63,256 bases of DNA. It comes from Candidatus Woesearchaeota archaeon (lineage in GTDB: Archaea > Nanobdellota > Nanobdellia > Woesearchaeales > DSVV01). Shown piece after piece: positions 17,043-26,801 of this stretch (positions are counted from its first letter, which is position 1; each line of letters opens with the position of its first letter). Position numbers and translations under genes: made by a program. The notes under the pieces are model-generated. The model worked only from the letters and a program-made list of their open reading frames with translations, ran no database searches and was not told the DNA's origin. The stretch lies in contig JACPTB010000003.1 of the NCBI GenBank assembly GCA_016192995.1, positions 1-63,256 on the forward strand, written 5' to 3'.

Positions 17043-17537
17043 TTATGAGGAGGTTGTTGTAAACTCATTATCAAAAATATGAAATAATCTTTTTGCTTCT
17101 GCTTTTTCTTCTTTATGAATTACTTTAGCAACAAAAATAGTGTGATCTTCGCACGCAACTTCATGAACAACTTCGCATTCTAAATAACCAAGAGCGCCAG
17201 CGATTTTGCAGCAATCCATGGCACTGGCGTTAAGCTTGAACAATTTTGCTTCTTTGAATTTATCAACATGCAGCCCTGAATGCCTTCCGCAAAACACTGC
17301 AGCATCTTTCATAGTATCAGGAATAAAATTAATCACAAATATGTTTGATTCCTTGATGAGTTGATGGGTGAATGTTTTTTTGTTAATGGCAATTGCATAC
17401 ATAAAGTGTTCAATTGAGCAGGGCATATGCCAGTCCACAGGAATGACATTATCAATTATTTTTTCTTTGCCGTATATTTGCGTTTTTCCCCTCGTTGTTA
17501 CCAGAATTGTTTGCTGCGGCCCAAGCAATGTTCTCAT
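17043..17537 (-). CDS. Flavin-reductase-like FMN-binding protein
   Basis: This 164-residue split-barrel protein fits the flavin reductase domain: the VPVDWHMPCSIEHFMYAIAI strand region, then TFTHQLIKESNIFVINFIP (phosphate-loop region) and a GLHVDKF segment, with a central LGYLECEVVHEV strand. Family members bind FMN and either reduce flavin with NAD(P)H or serve as flavoprotein partners. It follows the membrane-protein gene by nine bases on the same strand, so the two are probably co-transcribed. Confidence 0.78.
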   Translation of the reverse strand: MRTLLGPQQTILVTTRGKTQIYGKEKIIDNVIPVDWHMPCSIEHFMYAIAINKKTFTHQLIKESNIFVINFIPDTMKDAAVFCGRHSGLHVDKFKEAKLFKLNASAMDCCKIAGALGYLECEVVHEVACEDHTIFVAKVIHKEEKAEAKRLFHIFDNEFTTTSS

Positions 17538-17546
17538 CAGACATCC

Positions 17547-18332
17547 TCAAGCATACCTGTTATAGAAATACTTTAATATGATTGAATAAAAGACAAGGTA
17601 TATCAGCAATGGAACAGCATAGATATTAAAGAATGGCATGCTTAAAATATCGAGAAAAATTAAAAGTGGCGATGCATAAAATGCAGAGTTTATAATAAAG
17701 CTCCCTGGCAAATCCCATGAGCTAATTCTAGTAATAACATAGGTGATCAAGCTTACCAATAAGATAATGGCAAAATATTTAATAAAACTGAGGAGATAGA
17801 ATAAGAGAAATAAGCTTGGGAGTATAAGGATGATCGTGTATAATGTTAAAGGATCAGACTTAAAATCATCTGGCAGCAATGTTTTTTCACCAAAAGGAAT
17901 AGTTGTTGGTTCTTGAAATAAACAATAGCTCTTTACCAATAAGCAAAGTATTGGCTTATGATAAAATAAACCACCTTCATAAGTAAATGATACTAAAGGA
18001 CTTCTCTTTTGCAGCGGTGCTATCGCAGTTATGTTTTGATCTTCAGCTATTGCCATAATTTGCGCTGAAGACACTACTTCAACCATAATCTTTTGCTGGT
18101 AATTAACTAATGATGGTTTGGCAAAAAGAATAATAATAGTGATAGCCAAAAGAACAAGGCATGCTAAAAAAATAACTTTGCCAAGATACGGAATGCTTTT
18201 AAAATCATCAGAAGAAGTTTCTTGGTAATATTTGCTTGGTCTGAATGAATTGATAAAATGACGGAAAAAAGTGGTAAACGATGAAGGCTGATTATTAAAC
18301 ATACCTCTGAAAATAGTATCTCTGCGCGGCAT
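17547..18332 (-). CDS. DUF1189-like membrane protein
   Basis: The 261-residue protein has a cytoplasmic N-terminus ending in FRPSKYYQET, a first membrane helix (about 50-69), an extracytoplasmic domain (about 70-165) and four closely packed C-terminal helices (about 166-255). This order resembles DUF1189 proteins. The function is unknown. A TATA box at 18355-18363 about 25 bases before the ATG indicates a leaderless transcript that continues into the flavin-reductase-like gene. Confidence 0.6.
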   Translation of the reverse strand: MPRRDTIFRGMFNNQPSSFTTFFRHFINSFRPSKYYQETSSDDFKSIPYLGKVIFLACLVLLAITIIILFAKPSLVNYQQKIMVEVVSSAQIMAIAEDQNITAIAPLQKRSPLVSFTYEGGLFYHKPILCLLVKSYCLFQEPTTIPFGEKTLLPDDFKSDPLTLYTIILILPSLFLLFYLLSFIKYFAIILLVSLITYVITRISSWDLPGSFIINSAFYASPLLIFLDILSMPFFNIYAVPLLIYLVFYSIILKYFYNRYA

Positions 18333-18508
18333 AATGCTGTTTTGGGAAGAGAGATTTATAAATATTGTTGAAAATACGTTATTTTACTGAATCTGAACTT
18401 GCTTTAGCATAAACAGCCGGATAACTAAAAAAAGTAATTCTAAAATATTCATCATCCAAAATCCTTGCCTTTGTGCTCCTTTTGCATCTCTGCTTTTTTT
18501 AGAAAAAA

Positions 18509-19167
18509 ATGAGCAATCTCATTCACATAAAGGGGTATTTGAAAACTGCCAATATACTGGTCTGTGGGCAGGAACAAACGTTGCATATGTTGATGCAGGT
18601 AAAACTTTCGAAGAAGAAGTAACAATAATTGATGATCTCGAAGGGATTGTTGGAACCAAGTATTTTATACCACATATACACAGTAAAGAAGTTGGTGGTA
18701 AAAGAAGAGAAGCAACATGGATATTCCCAGTACCACCGCAATATCTTAGTGAGAAAAATGCTATTCTTGTGTTAGAACATCCTGATTTTGGAATATATGT
18801 TGATGCTGGCTTAAGCCAAGTGTTTACTGTACCTATTGATATTAATAATGTTGGTATAGTTAGAGATTTTCCTGCAGATATGGGATTAAAATCTTCATTT
18901 GAAACCGATAAAAAATATGGGATTCCATATGGTTTTTCTTTTTCTGGACACCATAGAGATCATATTCAATTATGGCGTGAGTCCCACTATGCTGGACTTG
19001 TTCAGTTTAACTACCCAAATATAACTAGAAGGTTCGAAACAAGTAATCTACTGGATAAAAAAGCAGGAGTTGCCGTTGAGACTTCAGATCAACCTAAGTA
19101 CACTCCTTACAGTTATGGTACGAGTGAATCATCTCAATTCAGAAGAGGTACGGGCTGGCATCCATAA
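18509..19167 (+). CDS. Hypothetical protein, 5' end uncertain (possible frameshift)
   Basis: The frame that ends at 19167 is open well upstream of the first usable start in it (GTG at 18769), and the upstream part looks coding (YTGLWAGTNVAYVDAGKTF, then IVGTKYFIPHIHSKEVGG). The only good ATG (18509) is one frame off. The frames would join if the GGGG run at 18532-18535 had one more G. This could be a sequencing error, a real frameshift, or a rare start codon. The product would be about 220 residues, rich in beta-strand and aromatic residues, with no recognised family. Confidence 0.5.
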
Positions 19168-19240
19168 TAAAAAAGTATTCTTAAGAGAAATTCAGAATAC
19201 ATAATTGTGTATCGTTTTCTAATGGAACAATATTAATAAT

Positions 19241-19741
19241 TTAGCAGTCAACAAAATAAATCCAATCCTTCCCCTGATCAATAATGTTAGTTATGCTAAA
19301 ATGTTTTTTTAACCCATTAATTATTTCTTCTTCTTTCTGTGTTCCTTTAAGAAAGGTAATCACTGCTTTTTTACTGGTACGTTTAATTTCAGAAAATGCT
19401 TTATCAACATCAGTAAAATTTTGTGCAGCAGTGACTGAAATAACATAATCAAATGATCTATCTTTGAAAGGGAGCTGTTCTGCAACTCCCACTATTGTTT
19501 TAATTCCTTTTTGTGCTGCTTGTTTTAATAGTTCCTTGCTCGGATCCAAACCGATAACAATACCCTGCCAGTCTGCATAGTAAGGTCCGCAGCCAATGTC
19601 AAGAATGGTTGTTTTTGCATTTAGCTTTGAAGCTAAATGCTGTTTAATTATTGCTATTTTCTTTAACTGTTCTTGTTGGTAAAGTTCATCATAAGATGGA
19701 GATATAATGTCATAATAGTTTTCTCGATATATTTTTTTCAT
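19241..19741 (-). CDS. Class I SAM-dependent methyltransferase
   Basis: The 166-residue short methyltransferase carries TTILDIGCGPYYADW (motif I), VIGLDPSKELL (ribose-binding acid), GVAEQLPFKDRSFDYVIS (post-II) and FSEIKRTSKKAVITF. The start is YYDIISPSYDELY, common in ubiE/Trm-like methyltransferases. The C-terminus is short (IIDQGKDWIYFVDC), so the substrate domain is minimal. The substrate is unknown. Confidence 0.85.
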   Translation of the reverse strand: MKKIYRENYYDIISPSYDELYQQEQLKKIAIIKQHLASKLNAKTTILDIGCGPYYADWQGIVIGLDPSKELLKQAAQKGIKTIVGVAEQLPFKDRSFDYVISVTAAQNFTDVDKAFSEIKRTSKKAVITFLKGTQKEEEIINGLKKHFSITNIIDQGKDWIYFVDC

Positions 19742-19814
19742 GATTCTATTAATAATTAGGGCTTATGTTTAAATGTATCTATTTATAAACAAATAGTGAT
19801 TTCTTCTTCATGCA

Positions 19815-20345
19815 ATGACAGAATTAGCAGAGATTGTTGAACGATTAGATCGTGGTATGCAAGAGCGATTAGGTTTTTTTAAACAACCTCAACCTTTTGA
19901 AGGTTATGATATAACCTATCAGAAAACATTATACTCCGGCCCATTGCGAGTTTCAATACGTCAAGGTAAAACCAGGAGTTCTCTTGCAATACCAATAGAG
20001 GTTCATATAGCTTATCGTTATAGTCGGGATGGTTTGCCCCAACCATTTGCTGATGCTGTTGATATTGGCAGAGAAACATTAGATGATATAAACCCACATG
20101 CATCTATTGTAGTTCCAAATGTTGATGACCTCAGAGCATATTTCAGAGGATTAGATATTGGTTGTACTATACATTTTATAACTGAAGGTCCTGAGCAAGG
20201 TATGATGCAGACAACGTACACCCTTGACTTTAAACCTGTTTCGATTGCTAATACCGGTAGAATAGCATACCATCTTGAAAAATTTATTAAATATGTTAGA
20301 GATCACGCAGATTTGCAGTTAAAGATGCTGCATCAGGGGCATTAG
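19815..20345 (+). CDS. Hypothetical protein
   Basis: I do not recognise this 176-residue soluble protein. It has alternating strands with conserved-looking aromatic and Gly residues (FEGYDITYQKTLYSGPLRVS) and an HIAYRYSRDG segment near residue 62. A TATA box (TTTATAAAC, 19782-19790) 25 bases before the ATG and the absence of a ribosome site indicate a leaderless monocistronic gene. A foldback element lies 13 bases after its stop. Confidence 0.6.
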   Translation: MTELAEIVERLDRGMQERLGFFKQPQPFEGYDITYQKTLYSGPLRVSIRQGKTRSSLAIPIEVHIAYRYSRDGLPQPFADAVDIGRETLDDINPHASIVVPNVDDLRAYFRGLDIGCTIHFITEGPEQGMMQTTYTLDFKPVSIANTGRIAYHLEKFIKYVRDHADLQLKMLHQGH

Positions 20346-20358
20346 TGTTTTTTTATAC

Positions 20359-20513
20359 GTACGTAATAAGTCTGGGGTTTTAGCGCCTGCTTTTGTGAAG
20401 CTCTTCTTAACTTTACTTTGGGGATTTTTCGGAGTTCCAGAGAGAAAAATCCAATTGAAGAACACTTCAAAAGCTGAACCGGCGCTAAAACCTAAGGGGG
20501 ACTTATTACGTAC
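20359..20513. mobile_element. Foldback element, GTACG arms (reverse orientation)
   Basis: Arms GTACGTAATAAGT and ACTTATTACGTAC are perfect. Inner arms and the GGATTTTTC core hairpin are as in the element at 4832 but inverted (loop reads GGAGTTCCAGAGA). The exact 8-bp direct repeat TTTTATAC flanks it (20351-20358 and 20514-20521). Confidence 0.85.
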
Positions 20514-20683
20514 TTTTATACAAAAAATTTAAATAATAGTTTGTAAAATTAAAAGAGTATGTCTAAAGTGCTACAAATTAAAATAGAGATTTTTGATTAT
20601 AGTTATTGTTAGATGTGAATATTTTTCACCAATTATTCTAAAAAACTCCCCATATTCTTACCTTACATTCATTAATAACATGA

Positions 20684-21268
20684 TTATTTCGCCTGATTAT
20701 ACACAGAAATCAAAACTTCATAAAACGCTTCTTTTAATGGACCCGTGCAGGTTTGTATGCCGCCTAACATCGTTGTAAGATATTGCTCATTAAATGCATT
20801 TCTTTCATAACTGCAATCCATGGATTTATCCAACAACAAAGTCTTTACCTGTCCAGGTTCAGTATCTGCTACTGCTATCACCTTCTTGGTTAACATGCAG
20901 CGTTTATCAGTTACTAATTCATACGTCAATTTATCACCTTGATGCATGTATTTTGTTGCCTGGCAGTCTTGCACACGTTCGAGAAAACATTCTTTAGTGT
21001 CGCAGGTTTTTGGAATATTGCTGCGAAGATAAAAGAAAAACCCTATAACCATAATAATCAAAATAACTCCTAAGGTGATTTGCGCTGGACTTTTTAACAC
21101 ATGAGAGTATTCATAATTTCTCACTGAATTTTTAATTAATCCTTTGACAAAATCCTTTGGATAACCATGATCAATTAATGTCGTTTCAATAACATCGAAA
21201 GTATGGCCTTTTTCATATTGAGACCTGATGTAATTTTTTACTTTTAATTCTAACTGAGCATCGATCAT
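20684..21268 (-). CDS. Single-pass membrane protein with Cys-rich outer domain
   Basis: I do not recognise this 194-residue protein. Residues 1-55 are a small helical domain (YIRSQYEKGHTFDVIETTLIDHG), which resembles short helical repeats found in DPANN membrane proteins. One membrane helix (about 64-80) follows, then an outer domain with six Cys in pairs (CDTKEC, C-x-Q, MDC, TC) that could form disulphides. A TATA-like box at 21290-21298 suggests a leaderless start at 21268. Confidence 0.65.
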   Translation of the reverse strand: MIDAQLELKVKNYIRSQYEKGHTFDVIETTLIDHGYPKDFVKGLIKNSVRNYEYSHVLKSPAQITLGVILIIMVIGFFFYLRSNIPKTCDTKECFLERVQDCQATKYMHQGDKLTYELVTDKRCMLTKKVIAVADTEPGQVKTLLLDKSMDCSYERNAFNEQYLTTMLGGIQTCTGPLKEAFYEVLISVYNQAK

Positions 21269-21439
21269 TGCTCAATTTGAAGAATAGGGTTATATAAGTG
21301 TTTGTTACTACTTAAAGAGAGTTTAGGAATAAAAGTACCAACTAATTATAATGGATATAAATATAATCTGGCGATACTTGTATGATACCACTGATAAATG
21401 GCAATATTTATAAACAATATACTGTTCTTTTCTTAACAT

Positions 21440-21886
21440 ATGGCTGAATCTCAAGAACCATTGGATGATAAAGTGGTACTTTATTGTTTACCATCTAATT
21501 TAGATTTTCTTGGGGGAACCAATGCTCTCAAAGCGTTCAAACAGCGTCAAGATGGTATTTCATATCTTGTGTTTATACTTGATAACGAAAGATATCATCG
21601 AGTTACGGCCTCTGGCCCCAAGGAAAAAATGGAGGTATCAGATCTCGGTCATGTTGTAATGTTATATAATTACGTTAAAGATAGGTTAAGAGAAGGAAAA
21701 TTAAGCGTAGTTGAACTTGCTAATCAAGAGAATTATCGGAAAAGATTGGAAGAGCTTTTTAGACAATCTCCACCTCATGAAGGGCAAAGTAAAGGATATA
21801 TTGTTTGTGATGAAAGAGTAAAAAATGATGTAATGGCAGTTGTTAAGGAATATTTACCTGAAATAAATATTACCGTTATTCGATAA
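21440..21886 (+). CDS. Hypothetical protein
   Basis: This 148-residue soluble protein of unknown family has an alpha/beta pattern (VVLYCLPSNLDFLGG, YLVFILDNERYH, GHVVMLYNYVKDRL). A TATA box at 21407-21414 stands about 25 bases before the ATG. Its 3' end overlaps the 3' end of the giant gene by 11 bases on the opposite strand. Confidence 0.6.
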   Translation: MAESQEPLDDKVVLYCLPSNLDFLGGTNALKAFKQRQDGISYLVFILDNERYHRVTASGPKEKMEVSDLGHVVMLYNYVKDRLREGKLSVVELANQENYRKRLEELFRQSPPHEGQSKGYIVCDERVKNDVMAVVKEYLPEINITVIR

Positions 21887-24800
21887 ACACCTGTTCTTTT
21901 AATACTTCAATTCGTTGTCTTATTTCATCTTCTGTAATGTCATTGTTCCTTGCATCTTCACGAGCAATTCTGTTTAATGCTCTTACTATTCCTACACGTG
22001 GGACTTCATATGGCTTGTTTGAACCTGCAAAAACAATAAATCTAACTCCGTTATATTCAACAGTTACATCATGGTTTCCAATAGGAGGAATCACCTTAAA
22101 CCCATCAATATTTTTCTCAAGAAGTGGGAGTACTTCTCGTGTATCATAGATATTTCTCAGCGTTACTTTATCTTTATCTGGAATCTTCTTTGGAATTAAA
22201 TAAAGATTTTTTGTTGGAGTAAATGGTTTGTATTCTGGATCCAATGTCTTTAAGAATTTATCAGCAACTTCTGCAATACTTCCTTGTTCTAATGATGTTG
22301 CTATATCACGCTGGAGATAAGCAGCTTCAAAATATCCTGCTTTTTTCAATTCTTCTTGCAAAAGTGGTTTAAGTTCTTCAGAATCTAAAATTTCTTCTAA
22401 ATCTGTTAACACTTCTTCAGCACTTTTGCTATAAATACTACTACCAACTTCCTTTCCAAGAATATAATTATCATCAACAAATTTAACGCTGCCTGATTGT
22501 TTGTCTTTGATAAATAATTTTGTTTGTTCTTTGATAATCACTTCGAGATTATCTTCAGCTAATACATTAGTTACTCGATCTAATACAACATCAGCGGCAG
22601 TGTTCTTTTGAAATTGGATGTCTATTATATCAACAGCGATTCCAGCATCAACAATCGTTGTTCCTCTGTCAATTGATTGCGCTTCAGTTGGTATTAAACC
22701 TGAATCGCCCTTTTTTACTTCTTCGATTGTTTTAACGACACTTGTTCTTGCAGATTTTTTTCTAATTGGGGAAGCATCTTTCCATCCTTGAATGTTGAGT
22801 GAACAAGATAAACTGCCCAGTTTACAGGATGATGATTCAAGTTCAGGATAAGAAATAGCATTGTAGATTTTCCGAGCAATTTCATCTTTACCTAACTTCC
22901 CTTCTCTTAACCATTTTTCTGCTAATGCTTGCCGCTGTTCTGCAATATTTTGATGGGGGATTTCACTGCCATGCTTTGCATATTCGCGTAGTTCACCTGC
23001 AGAAATAGTGATCACTCGAGTCAATGTCAATCGCTCTACTATCATTCTTCTTTGTTGGTCGTAGGCATATTCACCATTCTCATAAAATAGTTCTAATTCA
23101 TTCATATTATTGATAATACGATCTGCTATTTCTTCGGGTGATAATTTTGATAATCTACCCACCAAAAAATAAGATGTTCGGTGAATTAATCCATCCCATA
23201 ACAGAGAAAAGAATCCAAGAGTTATACCTAAAATCACTAATAACGCTGTTTTCAATGACTCAAGAGTACTTTGGTCAATAGTACTTTCAAAACTTTCTGC
23301 ACCCAATGCTTCTGAAGGGAGAAATAAGCTGAATAATACCACTGCTGCGATTCCTATTGCCTGCCTCAAACGTGAAACCGGTTGTGTTTTAAATGAGATA
23401 ACTTCAGCATAGGCATCTTCTTTTGTAGTGTCTTCTCCTTGATCTAATGCTTCAATTTTATCTAACATTTTGAGCCGGTCTTCTCTTTGTTCAAACGTAT
23501 ATTTTACTCTTAATGCTTGCGGAGTCATGTACATCTCTCCATCTTCTGTTGTTGTAAAAAATGAATCAACATTAGGCTTTCCATCCTGATCTATATCAAA
23601 CACTACTACGCGACTTGTTTTTCTGTCAGGAATAACTTCAACCGGCAGAACTATTCCTGGTGAGATTTCTAATGAACCTTGTTGAATTGCTGCTTGATCT
23701 ATAACTTTATACCCAAATCCAGAAATCAAATCTATTTTTTGACCATTGTTTAAGATAATAGCGCCTACTGCATCAGAATCATAACCAATTCCTGTTTCAG
23801 GATCATAAGGATTATATCTCATAGGAGTGTAACTTTTAATGCCAAGTTCTTCTAAAATACCTTGCTCTGCTTTTTCCTGCAGTAATTGATCTAATGTTCT
23901 CCATTGTGTTCGAGGAATAAGAACATCAGCATCTCCGGTACTTTCACCAATCAACGCAAGCTCATCTGCAATGCTTCCAGAACCGCTCATAGCCCATGCG
24001 ATTTGCTGCTGTTTTAAATAATCAGTAAATGGTTTAATATCCTCGAGAATTTGTTGTCTGCTCGTGTAACCAATACCTGAACTTGTTTCTATTTCAGCAA
24101 TAGGAATTTCATCTTCGATTGCATTATCAACAAAAATAAACAATCGCTCATTTCTTACTTTAAAATTTGCACTATCATGATTTTTTGCTGCATCTATTTC
24201 ACGATACGTTGCACTCTTTTTGCCGCTGCCAATATCTTTTGCTTTGGTTTCTTTCAATGTCTCTTCCAATGCTAAACCACGAGCTCCAATAAGGTCATCT
24301 GCTTGAGTGTAATCAGCATCATAAGCACGTTTGATGGCATCAGAGATCTCAACAGGTGTTAAAGCAGCAGCAAGTGTTTGTGCTGTTTGCTTTATCTCCT
24401 CAAGGGATGCTTTTTGTAAAAATTCATTAACACTGCTGACTCCCTCTTGAGCAAGAACTGTAGATACTATGGGATGTTGTTCGTTTGCCCTTAATAAAGA
24501 ATTAACAACATAGTTGTATCCGTATTGATGTGGTTCATGATCAACCTTAGTTTCTCCATAATTTTGAATGAAATATTCTAAATTTGGTTTAACATAAGGT
24601 CCAAACATAATCTCAGACATCATTGCTCTTGCTTCTAAATCATGTTCATGATCCTGCAGGATTCTATCTATAGAATCTTCTTTATGTTTAATTTCATGAA
24701 CTAACACAGATAAAATCCATTCTTCGTTAATCGTGGTTGGATCTTTAACATAGACAACAACATTTCTTCCATCAACAATAAGATCTGATGATCTTAATTT

Positions 24801-26756
24801 TGTTGCTTCTGAATAACCTCCCCATTTTGCATGAGGATCGTGGACTAAATAAATTCCATAGGTAACTCCCTTATAGGTCTGAGTAGTATAACCTTTCTCC
24901 ATAATGTCAGCGAGAAATAGATTTAAACTTCCCTGATCTTCAGAAGCTAATAATTTCCCTATTTCAATAACCCTATCATTTTTTCGCGATTTAACACCAA
25001 TTTTAAAATATAAACCATTTGCTTTAAAGAAATCAAATAAGATGGTATTGACTGCTTCTATGTTATTATTATCCTGACTTAATTCTCCCAGGAATGTAAT
25101 TCCTTGAGTAAAGGTAGGATCGTTTATTTCCTCAGCGAGTTGTTTTAGACGTTTCATAATTTTATTATATTTATAACGTGCAATGAATTTTTTAAAAAAT
25201 CCTACTTTGTTAAGATCAGCATATCCTAAAATAAATCTTCCTTTTTTAACGGGCAATGATTCCAATAATTGATTTAAACTAATGAATAAGTCAGTAATTT
25301 CTTCTTGTTTGTTATCTGATAATTGTTGGTATTGATTGGCAGGTTCATGAACTAAAGGAAGTATTTCAACAATAATCTTATTTTTTAATTCATGCTTTTG
25401 TTTTAGTGACTCAGGATCAGTTTTATCAGTGTACACGTCATCTATCTTGTTGAGTATAGTGCTTATGCTTATTTTTCCTTCAATAGTTTCTTCAACTTTA
25501 ACAAGAGGAGTTTCTGATAAACCTAATTGAGCAACTTGTTCATTCGAAAAATGCATGCTTGTTCCTGTTGGAGAGGTGGTTACTGCATCGCCAATGATGC
25601 GTTCTCTTTCGCTTTCAATCTCTAGTTCTGTTCCAATTAATTCATCTTGTTGTGCATAATCCTCTCTTGAAAGTAATTCACTCATAAGTAAATGAGCAGA
25701 ACTTCTAACAGAACCATCTGAATCAGAAACAAGAGGTTCTAGTGCTGCAATTGTATCCTTCACTAGTATAATCTTTTTATTAGTAAGTGATCTTAAAATT
25801 GTTATCGCACTTTTCCTAACTTCAGGATCAGTATCAGAAAGCAACCCTATCACTCTTGGAGCTGCTAATCTAAGTTCATCATCATACTCAGTAGATATGA
25901 GCAGACTTAACGTACTTAACGCATTGATCTTTATTCGAGAACTTGATGAAGAAGATAAAAGAGCTATGATGTTTTTAATAGCTCGTCGGCCGTCCATTTG
26001 TTTAAAATTTTTTTGTTCGTAAGATTGATGAGTATATAAAAATCCTAAACTAACTATAGCAGCAAATTTAACTTCTTCATTTTGATCAGCTGAGAAACTA
26101 TCAATAAGACTACTTATTAATGGTTCAACTGCAGCATTATATTCTTCAGCTGGCAATGCATCCAATGTCTGAAAGAAAAAATGGTTGGAAAAATCATTTA
26201 AATCTTTTAGTGCAACTAGTTTGTTGTTGTCTGAATCTGAAGCCAACTGGTTTTTCAATGCTTTTAAAAGTTTAATTTGTTCATCAAGATTTACTGGTTT
26301 TGTTTCTGCTACTGCTGAAGGTTGTTGAGCAGTTTGAGCGCTTGGCGTTTTCTTTTCAACTCTTGTAGGTGTTTGCTGTTCCTTAAAATACAAACGATCA
26401 GTTAAAACTGCTATTCCAAATAATGATAAAGGATACAAACCAGGAACAGGAATTGGAATTAATGGTAATGCAAGAATGTTCAATGCAACAAAAAGTATTT
26501 TTCCTGATCTTGGAAGCATTTGCCATAATCTTGGCATGGCTATTTTCAGTTGTGAAGAAATAAGGTTTAGAGGTTTCTTTGGAAGGAAGACATAATCTGA
26601 AATAAATAATTGTTTCGTTCCATCAGGTTGCGTTGTTACATATGGATCAAGGATTTTGTTTCTAACCAATAATCTATAAACCACTTCTTCTCCAGATAGA
26701 TCATGACTGTATCGCGCGCTATCGCTGGCTGTTATCCCTAACTTAAGCAGCATCAT
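21876..26756 (-). CDS. 3' part of the giant HEAT-repeat gene (1,626 aa)
   Basis: This frame continues the giant gene and is separated from it only by a 46-bp tandem duplication. The shared sequence LLKLGITASDSARY appears at the end of the first frame and at the start of this one. Features in order: membrane segments near residues 80-120 (LPLIPIPVPGLYPLSLFG); HEAT repeats around 150-370; a zinc-peptidase-like motif VHEIKHKEDS (His687) with a possible third ligand in DLEARAMMSE; a nucleotidyltransferase-like motif SGSGSIADE...TGDADVLIP near 920-950; two membrane helices around 1130-1190; and a C-terminal region of unknown fold. No ribosome site precedes the ATG at 26756, so separate translation would need re-initiation. 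Confidence 0.8.
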   Translation of the reverse strand: MMLLKLGITASDSARYSHDLSGEEVVYRLLVRNKILDPYVTTQPDGTKQLFISDYVFLPKKPLNLISSQLKIAMPRLWQMLPRSGKILFVALNILALPLIPIPVPGLYPLSLFGIAVLTDRLYFKEQQTPTRVEKKTPSAQTAQQPSAVAETKPVNLDEQIKLLKALKNQLASDSDNNKLVALKDLNDFSNHFFFQTLDALPAEEYNAAVEPLISSLIDSFSADQNEEVKFAAIVSLGFLYTHQSYEQKNFKQMDGRRAIKNIIALLSSSSSSRIKINALSTLSLLISTEYDDELRLAAPRVIGLLSDTDPEVRKSAITILRSLTNKKIILVKDTIAALEPLVSDSDGSVRSSAHLLMSELLSREDYAQQDELIGTELEIESERERIIGDAVTTSPTGTSMHFSNEQVAQLGLSETPLVKVEETIEGKISISTILNKIDDVYTDKTDPESLKQKHELKNKIIVEILPLVHEPANQYQQLSDNKQEEITDLFISLNQLLESLPVKKGRFILGYADLNKVGFFKKFIARYKYNKIMKRLKQLAEEINDPTFTQGITFLGELSQDNNNIEAVNTILFDFFKANGLYFKIGVKSRKNDRVIEIGKLLASEDQGSLNLFLADIMEKGYTTQTYKGVTYGIYLVHDPHAKWGGYSEATKLRSSDLIVDGRNVVVYVKDPTTINEEWILSVLVHEIKHKEDSIDRILQDHEHDLEARAMMSEIMFGPYVKPNLEYFIQNYGETKVDHEPHQYGYNYVVNSLLRANEQHPIVSTVLAQEGVSSVNEFLQKASLEEIKQTAQTLAAALTPVEISDAIKRAYDADYTQADDLIGARGLALEETLKETKAKDIGSGKKSATYREIDAAKNHDSANFKVRNERLFIFVDNAIEDEIPIAEIETSSGIGYTSRQQILEDIKPFTDYLKQQQIAWAMSGSGSIADELALIGESTGDADVLIPRTQWRTLDQLLQEKAEQGILEELGIKSYTPMRYNPYDPETGIGYDSDAVGAIILNNGQKIDLISGFGYKVIDQAAIQQGSLEISPGIVLPVEVIPDRKTSRVVVFDIDQDGKPNVDSFFTTTEDGEMYMTPQALRVKYTFEQREDRLKMLDKIEALDQGEDTTKEDAYAEVISFKTQPVSRLRQAIGIAAVVLFSLFLPSEALGAESFESTIDQSTLESLKTALLVILGITLGFFSLLWDGLIHRTSYFLVGRLSKLSPEEIADRIINNMNELELFYENGEYAYDQQRRMIVERLTLTRVITISAGELREYAKHGSEIPHQNIAEQRQALAEKWLREGKLGKDEIARKIYNAISYPELESSSCKLGSLSCSLNIQGWKDASPIRKKSARTSVVKTIEEVKKGDSGLIPTEAQSIDRGTTIVDAGIAVDIIDIQFQKNTAADVVLDRVTNVLAEDNLEVIIKEQTKLFIKDKQSGSVKFVDDNYILGKEVGSSIYSKSAEEVLTDLEEILDSEELKPLLQEELKKAGYFEAAYLQRDIATSLEQGSIAEVADKFLKTLDPEYKPFTPTKNLYLIPKKIPDKDKVTLRNIYDTREVLPLLEKNIDGFKVIPPIGNHDVTVEYNGVRFIVFAGSNKPYEVPRVGIVRALNRIAREDARNNDITEDEIRQRIEVLKEQVFIE

Positions 26757-26801
26757 ATCGCGCGCTATCGCTGGCTGTTATCCCTAACTTAAGCAGCATC
26801 A
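26710..26801. repeat. Exact 46-bp tandem duplication splitting the giant gene
   Basis: The unit at 26710-26755 is repeated without a mismatch at 26756-26801. Since 46 is not a multiple of three, it shifts the frame: the first frame stops at 26743 and the second opens at 26756. Deleting one copy gives one uninterrupted frame of 9,094 codons including stop from 49203 to 21876. Confidence 0.95.

Noticed and set aside
26728-26790. TAGGGATAACAG in each 46-bp unit resembles half of the I-SceI homing-endonuclease site
   Set aside because: Only the first 12 of 18 bases agree and the rest (CCAGCG) does not. The sequence encodes the in-frame peptide LGITAS, so this is chance.
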